This document shows, one piece after another, positions 50,408 through 64,000 of a stretch of DNA of 64,000 bases. The stretch spans positions 754,501 to 818,500 of the forward strand of contig NW_026947488.1 of the NCBI RefSeq assembly GCF_034190915.1, read 5' to 3'. The position numbers and the translations under genes were made by a program. Position 1 is the first letter of the stretch. The number at the start of each line of letters is the position of its first letter. The notes under the pieces are model-generated. The model did not search any database. It saw only the letters and a program-made list of their open reading frames with translations, and was not told the origin of the DNA. The stretch comes from Cavia porcellus (taxonomy: Eukaryota > Chordata > Mammalia > Rodentia > Caviidae).

Positions 50408-51379
50408 TCACTCCTCTTCTTAGGGTGAGTGGGGGCTTAGAATAGATGCTGCAGGCAGGAGGCCTGAACCACTGGAGGGCCCTGAGAATCAGGCTGCAGC
50501 TCCAGGCCTTTCTTGGAGAATAACACAGCTGCTGCAGGCACTGGGGACTTTCAGACCAGAGCAGTGCCAGGCATCAAGCCCAAGCATGGGCAGAGCTTTC
50601 CATGGAGCCTGCTGAGGTTCTGATTTGGGGCTGGGGCCAGAACATGTTGTGCTGCCCTCCAGGTACCTTGGTTCCTCTGAGCTTGGTGCAGGAGTGACTG
50701 TCACCACCCAGGATAAAGGGAGACCCAGTACAGGCAGCATGGGACTGAGGCCAGTTAGTACCCAGCAGCAGCTGGGATGGGCTGGATGTAGAACCGGAGT
50801 CCCTCCTGAAGTTCGCCTGTCTGGTTCTGCCAGCTGTCCCTGGGTGGTGTCTCCAGGACTGTCCAACCTGAGAATGTTGCATCTCCTGGTCAATCTCAGG
50901 TTTGTCAGCCCGTGAGGTGCTGCCCCTTCCCCAGCATCAGCTGTCGCATGATGACAAGAAGTACCTTGGTTTGGTGGGAGGGGAAGCCTAGGGTGTCCAG
51001 CAGAAGGCACAGATCCACGAAAATGTGATATCTGGGATGAGCTAGAGGAGAATCTGCTCCTCACAGTGCCAGAGCTGGGCTGCCAAAAGCCGGAAATCAC
51101 CAGGCAAAGATGTCTGGACTCCCACACCCTCTGCCTAGTGCAGGCTCCGGTGCTCCAGGAAAAAGCTTGGGCTTGAGACTTTCTGGGCGGGCCACCCAGC
51201 TTCCCGCATGAGGCAGACAGAAAGCAACCAGAAAGGCCTCTGGAGGTCAGGTGCAGGGCGGTGGGAGCAGGGGATTCACTTGAGCCCCACCCATCTCTTT
51301 ATTGTTGAACCTTGAGAGGCTCTTGCTAAGTTGCTCAGGTTGCATGATACATGGACGCTGAGAGAGGCTCAGGGAGGGA

Positions 51380-52330
51380 ACAGGCTGGGAGCAGTGGCGA
51401 CTTCGGGGACCCCAGGCTCTCCCCATCTCGGGCCCCATCCCCACACCGCCGGTGCCAGACGTGGGTGTCTCTGGCGGGAAGGGTTGCTGCCGCCGCCGGA
51501 CGGACAGGGCCCCCTGCTCCCGTCGGCCTGGTGGTGTGGGCTCTACGGTCTGCACCTCCTCCCCTCTTCAGCCTGGCTGTCTAGGGGCCTTCCTGTCCTA
51601 TGGCCCCCCCAAGAGGGTCACCGCCACGCTCCACTGGGCACAAACAAGAGACTACACGGCCGCCGTCCCGCAGGCAAAACTGCGGGTTCCCGCCGTTCCG
51701 CACCCGGGCAACCACCGAAGCGCGCTGGACAAACTGGCGGAAACCGCGCTCCAGCCGCCCCGCCCCCCGGCCTTGGGCCTCCAGGCCCCGCCCCTCCAAC
51801 CGGGCCCCGCCCTCCAGGCCCCGCCCCTCCAGCCTTGGGCCTCCAGGCTCCGCCCTTTTTGCCCCGGGGAAGGCAGCTGGACCGGAGGCCTCCCCTGGCG
51901 GCGCTGGTAGAGGAGAGGTGGGCGTCTCATGACGAGTTGGAGTCCCACTGCCACGCGCCTTGAATGTCCATCTTTCACAGTGTCGAGCTTCAGTAAGGAC
52001 GCCACATGTCTAATGCCGAAAACAATAAACGTGGATCCTAACCTTTCATTTTCCAGTGAAAATTCTCTAGAGGGCACAGGAAGAAGGCTGAACGCGCAGG
52101 GCGCCGAGGGCAGGGCGCCTCGCGGCGACGGGGGCCCAGGCGAGGCCACCCCAAAGGCAGCTGTTTGCGCCTGTGCGGCCGCTCCCCAGCGCCCTGAGGC
52201 TGAAGTGGATGGAGGCGGTGGGCGCAGCTACCCAAGCCCAGCAGCCCGGCGCCGGCTGTGGCACTGAACGTGGAAGCAGGCGTCCTCGTGCGGGTTAGTC
52301 TGCGCCCCGCCTGGACAGGGTCTCGCTGAA
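51380..52330. promoter_or_regulatory. Orphan CpG-rich patch between convergent genes
   Basis: A GC-rich, CpG-containing block of about 0.95 kb lies between the 3' ends of UCKL1 and DNAJC5, at no recognised gene start. It includes a run of tandem CCCCGCCC/TCCAGG units (about 51755-51860) and GC boxes. Open frames up to 210 codons run through it but none resembles a known protein. It could be a promoter of an unannotated non-coding transcript, an enhancer, or simply a GC-rich minisatellite. I cannot choose between these. Confidence 0.45.
51755..51860. repeat. GC-rich minisatellite-like run
   Basis: Repeated blocks of CCTTGGGCCTCCAGGC and CCCCGCCCTCCA alternate with small variations. They account for the Pro/Gly-rich open frames here. 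Confidence 0.7.
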
Positions 52331-54329
52331 CTGCCTGGGCACGGGGCTGCCTTTGCCATCTTCCAGCTCCAGCCTCCTGGATTACCGGGATTACAAGCAT
52401 GCGCCATCAGGCTTGCGTCCAGGCAATTTTGAAGAGTTCGAACCTCTGGGGCCTGCACTCACCTGTAGAGCGCGTACAGGGCAAGTAGCACTGCTGGCAC
52501 GTGCCTGTGGTCTTCCCGTCACTCGAGGCCATGGGAGGAGGATCACAGATTCGACCCCAGCCTGGGAGACTTAAAGATTTATTGAGATCCTATCTCAAAA
52601 AAAATGAAAAGATGGGAATGTGGCTCAGTGTGAAAGCCCTGGGTTCAATCATCAGTATTACCACCAGCACCCTTTTCATATACATTTAGGCCTCTAGCAC
52701 CAAAATAAATGGACAGTAAGTTACACTGTATGAAAAACTTATGATACATATTGTTTACAGAACAGTGGTGGACAAGAGTTATTTTAGTTTTTTGAGACAG
52801 GCTCTTGCTGTGTAATTTAGGCTGGCCTCAAACTCTTAGAATCTTCAGGCCTTGGCCTCCTGAGTGCTGGGACTAAAGGCTTAAGGCACCACATGTACCT
52901 GGCAAACAGACTTCAGACTGGTAGCCAGAAAAGGATGGAAATGGAGGATCACGTTAGGGAGACAGGCACAAACTGGTCAATCAAGTTAATTTTTTAAAAT
53001 TAAAAACGTGAACCAATTACTTCATCTTAGGCCTGGTGTTACCTGTTCAAACATTTTAAAAATTAGTTTAACTGAATTGCTTTTCACCTCTGCGAGCTTT
53101 CTGCCTTGTCCTACCCTTAGACCAGAGCCACAGGAAGACCTGGCACTTCCACCCACAGGAAGCTCAGGTGAGAGAGGAGTGTGAACTCTAGCGGAAAGCA
53201 GGGGTGTCAACCAGAGGCTTGTGCAGTTGTCACATGGCCAGACTTTACAGGCCTCCTGGGTCTGGGAGTGTATGCAGAACAGCACCTCTGGGACAGATGC
53301 CCTGCATGGGCAAGATACCCCCTCCAGAAGCCCAGGACTGGATGGTTATCTTGGAGGTGGACAGAGGCACAACAGCCATGAGATCTTGGGCTGCGGCAAT
53401 GTTCAGGCTAGGACTCCCTGCTTCTTACCTGCTATCAGGCAGTCTCACCACTCCCAGGGACTGTGACTTCAGGAGCGCTGAGTGTGGGATAGCAGACAGC
53501 ACAAAGCAGGATCATCAGCCCAGGCAGTTCAGGCAGAAGTTGATGCAGCCACATGTCCAGGGTACCCTGGGGAGGGCAACTCTGGGAGATCTGAATGGCC
53601 AAATGAAGCTGCCACCAGATAAGCTGTAACACAAGCTCTGCTGAGAGGACTACTGCTCCAGCGGACGTAGGGGTGGCCACACATCACAGCTGAGCTGCCT
53701 GGACATCCTCTATCCATCCCCACCATACTTTACACTGCCAGTTTCAGGACAGAGCCTTCTGTAGGGTGAAGACTGAGCTGGAAATGGGCAACCATGTCTT
53801 TGGGGCTAGTCTATGGCAGCATCCACACCAGCCGCTCTGGATCTATGCCCCTGCTCACCTGGGATCTGGGTCAGCCAAGATGGCCACTGCCCAACAGTGT
53901 GAGCAAGGTGGGGAGAATCACTGTGGAGGGCAAGGAGGGGCAGCTGGTGCCTGTCAGCCAAGCGGATGAGGGATGGTAGGGCCAAGGACTGGGCATTCCC
54001 CCAGTATGGGTGTGGCTATCCATGGCTCTGGAGCTGTAGCTTCAGTCGATGAGGCCTCCAGGACCTGTCAGCTTATGGCCCTTAGCTAACAGGCTCCTGT
54101 CATTATGCAATTTTTTGTATTTATAAAATGGGGGGGGTGGAGGTGAAAAACCCAGAGGTGTGTCCATACTTGTAGTGGGCCAGAAGGAAGGGGGAGGGGT
54201 CTTAGGTAGGAGAGAAATGAGCTACCAGGGACAGGAAGGGTCAGAGTTAAGCTGACACCTCAGTGTAAGACTGTGACAGTTAAGAGGATTCTGAAGGTAT
54301 CACTAATAAGACACTTACTCTGCAGTGAA
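52331..54329. other. UCKL1-DNAJC5 gap, right part
   Basis: SINE remnants at about 52330-52420, 52520-52670 and 52778-52895, then unique sequence. Nothing coding is recognised before the distal DNAJC5 poly(A) signal. Confidence 0.55.
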
Positions 54330-54350
54330 AAGGTTTAATTTACAGTTACC

Positions 54351-54356
54351 TTTATT
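54351..54356 (-). terminator. DNAJC5: Distal poly(A) signal AATAAA, DNAJC5
   Basis: TTTATT on the plus strand, about 4.3 kb after the stop codon. It is the last canonical signal before sequence with no UTR character. Confidence 0.6.
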
Positions 54357-55063
54357 TTAGGTCAACATTCAGACATATAAGACGGAGATCACCATGCGAA
54401 ACCATCAGAGCCCTGCAGCCTGGTCCTTGGCGTGCAGGCAAGAGTCTGAGTCAGCCAGGGCTCCGACAGCAGCTTGCACCCCAGAGTGACTGGTTTTCAG
54501 CAGCAAGGTAAAACCAGTGCATGGACAACTGCTTTCCGGGCACTTGCATTTCATTTTTAAAAATAGCATATATATGCTTCAGTGTAAATTCCCTCCCCCA
54601 TCATTCAGGTTGAAACACTGCCCCATTTTATAGATCAAATCTCCCAAACGCTGCCTGCAGGACCCTTGGCTCAGCCCTTCCTGGAGTATATGTTGCCTCT
54701 GCCCCTTCCCAGGACTGGTCAGCATCGAGTCCCTGCCCAGGCTGCCCTTCACAGACAACCTTGCCACTGATTGCATTTAGTGCTCAAAAAAGTAGTTTCA
54801 ATGTTTCAAGGAAGAGGAGGCTTTCCAGACACCTCCTTTCTAGATTTCCCATACCTTTGGGTCAGAGAAGCAGGACAGAGCCCCCAAGGATGGACATGTT
54901 TGTGACAGCCACAACCTGAAGGTCCAGTGCTGATGGGGCCTCAGCCGTGCTTTCAGGCACAAGCACTTTTTGCACACAGTGGCTCAATTTTCCACTGTGT
55001 ACCTGCTGGGAGGACCCTACCCCACCCAACTTGCCAAGAAACCAGAGTTACTTGAGAGCGAAC

Positions 55064-55069
55064 TTTATT
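55064..55069 (-). terminator. DNAJC5: Proximal poly(A) signal AATAAA, DNAJC5
   Basis: TTTATT on the plus strand, about 3.6 kb after the stop codon, in the minus-strand context CAATAAAGTTCGC. It probably gives a shorter mRNA form. Confidence 0.5.
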
Positions 55070-58000
55070 GTACTTGTCGCTTAGCCACTGGACAGCAGCA
55101 TGACAGGCTTGCTGCATGATATATACATATACACATATGTACACACAGACACACACCACAGCCCACACTCACAGCGTATGACAACGCAAACCGTGCTTGT
55201 GAGTACAGTAAAGATGTAGCTCTTGCCAATTCCACAGGAAGATGATTCATGAGCAAAATATAACAGACACAAGTTGGTCCTGGGCCACATGGGTTCACGG
55301 CACAGAACACTGGGAAAGGAATGAGATCAGTCACTTGGTACGCCTCTCACAAACCCTCTCCATGGCAAGGTGTGCTGAGGGCCCGTGGCAGGAGATCCAC
55401 CCAGTTCTGCCGCAGCACCTGGACCCTCTACTGACAGCCTGCGTGCCAGGGCCACCATCTCTTGAGACAGCCAGGTGCACTGGTGGATGTTGTCCAGCAC
55501 AGGGCTCCCCTGAACAGACTGCCATGGGCTCAGCAGGACCATGGGCACTGCTGCCAGCAGAACTTGGTGTCAGACAGCTGGAATACTGACATTTTGTGAT
55601 TCAGGGTCTTTCTTTGACTAGTGCTGGAGGTCAAGTCCAACAACCGACGACACTGAGATGAAGTTTCTGGCCAACTACACTGAGTGCTCTGGTTTCTTTT
55701 TCTAACAGGTCCCACTGGGTGCTGGCTATATTAACTGAACATCAGAGAACTAGGAAGGCTCATGAACAGTGAGCAGTAATATCTAAAGCAGTTTAAAAAT
55801 AGAATAAAGCCAAAAGGAAGACAAGAAAAGATCACATCACTATGCAGAAACAGAAATCTACACAGCAGCAGCAGCTCCCATGAGATGGCCTCACAGGTTT
55901 CTCCCACATTCTTCCTGCACCTTAGAAGTGACCAGAGTTGCCAGGACCCTGAGGGACACCTGTGGCTGCGACAGGCTTCCATGCATACGGCTGTAGCACT
56001 GTCCAGGCAATATACCCTGGCACCATCTGTACCCTGGGAATGGATGCCTGCTATGGCCATCAGCATAGGAATCTGAGGAGAGCCAGGGGTCATTCTGATT
56101 TATTAGCACTTGGACAGGAAGTGGTACAAGCTGACTCCCCAAGACTCTAGTTATCAAAAGGGCCAAAACCAGGCAGGCCTAAGACCAACACAGTGAAACA
56201 CTGAAGAGCGATTTGCGTCAAGATCAGGTGGTGGGAAGGAGTCCCAACCTTGGCATTCAGAGTTATCCCTAGCTGGGCCTTGGGCAATCACTGTCATCAT
56301 CCTGACAACTGTCGTGTTCATTTTCACACATTCTACATGATTTCTTTAGCTTTACAAACTCCACAGGACACAGGAGTTAAGTGCTGCTCTCCCTCCGAGC
56401 CACTACCCAGGGCTCTCCAGCTGAAGAGCTACCTGGCCGGGGTCCCTGGGACAGGAAGGAAGAGCCACAGAGCTACAGTCCACGATGGCTGTTCCTGCAG
56501 CCCCCAGCCAGGTCATCACACTTTTTATTTTTCTACACACTGAACCTGGTTTCTGGCCATTATGGGGAAGAACTACTCACTTTCTACTGATCTCTAGGAA
56601 GTGACAAAGGTTGACAGGTGGCCTTTCTGCAGAGTCCCTCACTGCTGTCATACTGGGGCTGGCCCACAAGGTATCCACTGTCTCACCTCCTGTTTCTAGG
56701 CAGGCCCAACAGTGTTATTTCTTACCCTTCCACAAGGTCTGATATTACCAAATTATTTCTAACAAATCGTAGATGAATGTTCTCCTAATGTCTTCATGAT
56801 CATTTTAACGAGCAAAACAGACACACACATTCAAGCACCTGGTGCTGGCAACCAACAAGCTCCTGAGGGACAGCAGCTGGGGGCTGCAGTGTCACTGTGT
56901 TCTAACTAGGACAGGCTGGGGACTTCCAACCAGTGAGGCATTGTGAAGCATGTCAGGTTTGTCCTCCCTACCTTGGTGTCCCTTCCTGCACTTCCTGTCA
57001 CCCTGACCCTCCTCTCTAGATATGCTGGTGAGCTGGGGCCAAGAATCAGCAGGCGGGGTGGGGGGGAGGGAGGGAAAGTAGCCTTCAGGGGTACACAAGT
57101 CACCTGGGCCATGGAGTCTCCATGTGAGCCTTCTTTTCCTCCATCTCTACTGGAAATTGAGAGAATGCCTGGCACTGAAAGGTCTGTAGGAATAAAGCCC
57201 ACTGGAGTCTGGTCTAGCACAGGCAGGTAGATTCGGGAGAGGGGGTTCCAAACCTTGGTCAGTATGGGCACATGGTTTGCATCTCCTCAGCTTCCTGACC
57301 TGAGGCATTACCCACAAGGTGTGGGGCACAGAGGGAGAGACTGACTGCTAGTGGTTTACACAGTGGTTTGTGATCCAGCACTAACCTTCCAGGTTGGCTG
57401 ATGAGCTGAGGCATGACTGCAGCCTCCCTTGGACCAACTCTCCCGAGGCATCTTGGTTCCAGATGCCTCCCACCTGGAACCCAATATTCTTGCTCTGCTG
57501 AACCATGGAGGTAAAGAAGGTGGGGATGGGGGTAAGGAAGGGCATAGACGGGACACCACACTCTGGCAAGCACAGAGAGGAGGTTGTCAGGGGCCACAGA
57601 CCTACACAACACTTCCTAGGCACAAGCAGCTACGTGCCATCAACCACCTGGGCTCACAGACCCTCACACTATGACTAAGCAGATGCTATCACCTGCAGTT
57701 TCCAGAAACTGAAAAACAGATTTAAAAAACAGGTAAGTCTGAAGGAATGTGGAGTTTGAACTACAGAAGAGAGAGAAGAGACTATGGCCCCATCAATCCA
57801 GTTGTTGGCTTGAGAAAGGTACAGCAACAAAGACAAACGACTTTCCCCACACTGGTGAGAGAGACACCTCTAAGGATAGGAACCTCGGTCCACATGGCAG
57901 AGACGCAGGCTAAAGATGCTGTGCCGAGCACAAGTTCACCTTGGAATGGAGGTTTCTTGCTTTCCATAGCAGATCTATCCCCTGAAGAAACTTCACCAAG

Positions 58001-58644
58001 AAGCCAAGCAAATAAGGTGCAAACTGTGTATAACACAAACATTGCTAAAATAACTATGATGCTGGTGGTACCCGGGAGGATTTGGCCCACTTCCTTTTCC
58101 AGCCAGAGATCAGTGCCCTGCCTACAGCCTCCAGGCCAGGGAGCAGAGTGTGAACCAGTTCCCACCTTGGGACACCAAGGTCAAGGAGATGCAGCTCTAC
58201 CAGGCAGCACCTACCTCCAGTCCTGGTGGGCACCAGGAAGCAAGGGGAGGCCTGTTGTTTCCTAGCCCAACTGGCCAGGTAGAACCTGGCAGCTGTAGTC
58301 AGCCCTTCCTGGACCAACCTGACTGGAAGCCCCAAGGCAGCTCCACTGTCCAGTTAATGAAACTAGGCCGTGGCATGTCCACAACACAGACACTGAACAT
58401 AACCCATACATGCTATTAAAAAAGGAAAAACAGAGAAGACCGTAGCTACACTGCCTTAAATACTGCATGCTACGCACTTCATGTATCGAGGATTGATGGA
58501 TGGGTGGGAGTAGAGGAGGTGGGAGGGGCCTGACACGGCCAGGTAGGTCAGCAACTCCTCCCTATCTCGGTGACTACAGTTCATGATTCTAAGGTTGCAG
58601 TGGCTGGGTGCTGATTCATCCTCTAATCACAGCTTTTCCTGAAC

Positions 58645-62461
<3,817 letters not shown>

Positions 62462-62587
62462 TTAATCTACAAGAGAATAATAAAGGAAAACGTCAAGTGC
62501 AGGTAAAAATTCCAAGTGCAGAGGTGACAGAGTGTATTTCATATATTGTTTAAAGCAAAATTAATTAATTAAATTCAATTAAAAACT

Positions 62588-62745
62588 CAAGTTGGGCATG
62601 GTGGTGCACTCCTGTAATCCCAGCACTTGGGAGGCTGAGGCAGTAGGATCATTACAAGTTCGAGACCAGCATAGGCTACAAAGTGAGCGCAAGGCTAGCC
62701 TAAACTACACAGAGAGACCCTGTCTCAAAAAACAAAACAAAACAA
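62588..62745 (+). mobile_element. B1-like SINE, DNAJC5 5' intron
   Basis: GTTGGGCATGGTGGTGCACT start, CCCAGCACTTGGGAGGCTGA core, duplicated ACCAGCATAGGCTACA / GCTAGCCTAAACTACA blocks and an AAAAC-rich tail. Confidence 0.85.
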
Positions 62746-63173
62746 ACAAACAATGGCTTATAATGTGTGCAAACAGATTCCAACCCATAAAGGAGCAACG
62801 TACAGTTCCAGCTGGGTATATGTGTATATACTGTATACAAAGGGGTACAACACTGCTACCCAGCCAACATGCTGGTACATTAAAGATGTGCACTGCACTC
62901 CCAGAGCAACCTTTCCACACAAAGTACAAAGAGCCAGGGCTCTATGGGCCTCAGTGGTAGTGTACTTGCCCAACAACCTAGCATCCATAAGATCCCAGGT
63001 CATCTGCAACAGTCTGAAAAACAAACAAAAAAACTGAAACAGAAAACTCTAGAAAGGATGGCCAGAAAGCTTAAAAGAAAATGCTAAAGAAACTCTAGAA
63101 AGTCAAATTTTACACAACATGGGGAAAAAACAAAATAAATGAGTAAATTTAAACATCAATAATGAAATTCAGA

Positions 63174-63310
63174 TTAGGTACGGTGGTACACACTTGTAAT
63201 CCCAGTACTCAAGAGGCTGAAGCAGGTGGATCACCACAAATTTGAAGCCAGCCTGGGCTACACAATGAGTTCACCACCCTGAACTACATAGCAAGACCCA
63301 GTCTCAAAAA
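63174..63310 (+). mobile_element. B1-like SINE, DNAJC5 5' intron
   Basis: TTAGGTACGGTGGTACACAC start, duplicated GCCAGCCTGGGCTACA / CCCTGAACTACATAGCA blocks and a short A-tail. Another partial copy follows at about 63525-63600. Confidence 0.75.
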
Positions 63311-64000
63311 AGTTGGGAGGATGAGGCAAAAGGACTGAAAGTTTGAGTTCCTCCTGGGCAAATGAGTCAGATTCTACAAATAAATCAACAGAAAGGGAAG
63401 GGGAGAGGTAAGGAGGGGAAGGAGGAAAGAAAAGAGAAGACATTCAGAGTGAAAGACTTGGGTTCAATTCCTAGAAACACATTTCCAAATAACATGGAGT
63501 TTAAGGAAGAAATCACGGCCAAACATGGTGGTGCATATCTTTAATCCATGCATCCTGAGAGGCTGAGGCAGGAGAACTGCAAATTCAAACTCAGACTGGA
63601 TTAGGATTTTCACTGTTGGTTTTCCCTGGGTCTCAAGTCTTGGATTCTAACTGGAACTATACCATGGGCTTTCCTCAGTCTTCAGCTTGCTAACTAGATT
63701 GTGGGACTTAATTATGTAAGCCAACTTCTAATGCTGTATCTATCTATATCTATACATCAGGGATCAAAACCAGGGCTTTGATCATACTGGGCAAGCACTC
63801 TACCACTGAGCTATATACACTCCCAGTCATAAATTTCCTTTTAGATATATATATATATATATATATCAGTACTCTTTTCAGGAGAACACTAATATGACAT
63901 ATTCATCAAGACCCTATATAAAGCTAGAAAACAGGGAAAAATCCAGACGAAATGGAAGGAGGAAATACCAAATGAAAATAACAGGAAAAATCACAATGAA

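Larger units (their letters stand above)
48640..51380. other. UCKL1-DNAJC5 gap, left part
   Basis: Unique sequence at 48640-49880 with short open frames only, then ID-like and B1-like minus copies at 49887-50407, then unique sequence to 51380. No coding similarity seen. Confidence 0.55.
54330..58644 (-). other. DNAJC5: DNAJC5 3' UTR (about 4.3 kb)
   Basis: The non-coding region downstream of the DNAJC5 stop (read right to left) is largely SINE-free, consistent with a long conserved UTR; I recall the human DNAJC5 3' UTR as also more than 4 kb. Two minus-strand AATAAA signals occur, at 55064-55069 and 54351-54356, giving a shorter and a longer form. AT-rich patches such as 56740-56815 could hold regulatory elements but none can be named from sequence alone. 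Confidence 0.7.
62467..64000. other. DNAJC5 5' intron (partial)
   Basis: Upstream of the first coding exon. Contains B1-like plus copies, an ID-like minus piece (about 63750-63826) and a (TA)n run at 63846-63866. The promoter exon is not in the window. Confidence 0.6.

Noticed and set aside
50489..51127. 212-codon minus-strand open frame in the UCKL1-DNAJC5 gap
   Set aside because: No recognisable motif, no splice or promoter context, and competing frames on the other strand.
51331..51963. 210-codon open frame in the orphan CpG patch
   Set aside because: The Pro/Gly-rich part comes from the minisatellite, and the frame starts in unremarkable sequence. It may be transcribed, but coding is not supported.
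58141..58644. Possible extra coding exons downstream of the DNAJC5 stop
   Set aside because: The coding frame ends cleanly at 58645 with the conserved DGFN C-terminus; the following sequence behaves as 3' UTR.

Overview
The window is nuclear DNA from a placental mammal, almost certainly a rodent outside the mouse/rat family. The evidence is five split genes with GT-AG introns, CpG-island promoters, many 7SL-derived B1-like SINEs, and many tRNA-derived ID-like SINEs whose 3' part reads ...GATCCCCGGTACCGATAAAAAG. The B1-like copies carry an internal duplication (two 'gccagcctg..ctaca' blocks). I lean towards the beaver/kangaroo-rat side (Castorimorpha), but that is inference from SINE flavour only.

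The gene order matches the human 20q13.33 block PRPF6-SAMD10-ZNF512B-UCKL1-DNAJC5, read in the opposite orientation. PRPF6 (minus strand, 16352 down to 4889 and beyond the left edge) encodes a tri-snRNP splicing factor; exons 1-9 are present. SAMD10 (plus, 17886-20651) is complete with 5 coding exons and 202 aa. ZNF512B (plus, 26589-32658) is complete with 16 coding exons and about 869 aa. UCKL1 (plus, 35732-48382) is complete with 15 coding exons and about 547 aa. DNAJC5 (minus, 62455 down to 58645) has its complete 198-aa coding sequence in 4 coding exons; its 5' UTR exon lies beyond the right edge. All splice junctions were placed by hand from GT/AG and reading-frame phase, and every assembled frame closes without a stop or frameshift.

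Layout: 1-16.5 kb is PRPF6, with SINE-rich introns and a LINE-1 head fragment. At 16.1-18 kb lie the two CpG islands from which PRPF6 and SAMD10 diverge. SAMD10 with its 3' UTR runs to about 22.0 kb, and 22.0-24.6 kb is gene-free. The ZNF512B CpG island is at 24.6-25.4 kb, its coding exons at 26.6-32.7 kb and a 2.9-kb 3' UTR ends at about 35.58 kb. UCKL1 starts only about 150 bp later with its own CpG promoter and a 7-kb first intron. UCKL1 and DNAJC5 converge tail to tail across 48.6-54.3 kb, a gap that contains an unexplained GC-rich, CpG-rich patch at 51.4-52.3 kb. DNAJC5 has a long 3' UTR of about 4.3 kb. The genes are housekeeping or neuronal neighbours, not a pathway or operon.

I found no new protein system. 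The most useful second-look items are: five tiny introns in ZNF512B and UCKL1 that are multiples of three and stop-free; a symmetric 72-nt ZNF512B exon carrying an RRKQKTP NuRD-type motif; a 17-nt UCKL1 microexon; a duplicated segment with a foldback hairpin in a PRPF6 intron; the orphan CpG patch; and a ZNF143-type site at the UCKL1 promoter next to the ZNF512B poly(A) site.
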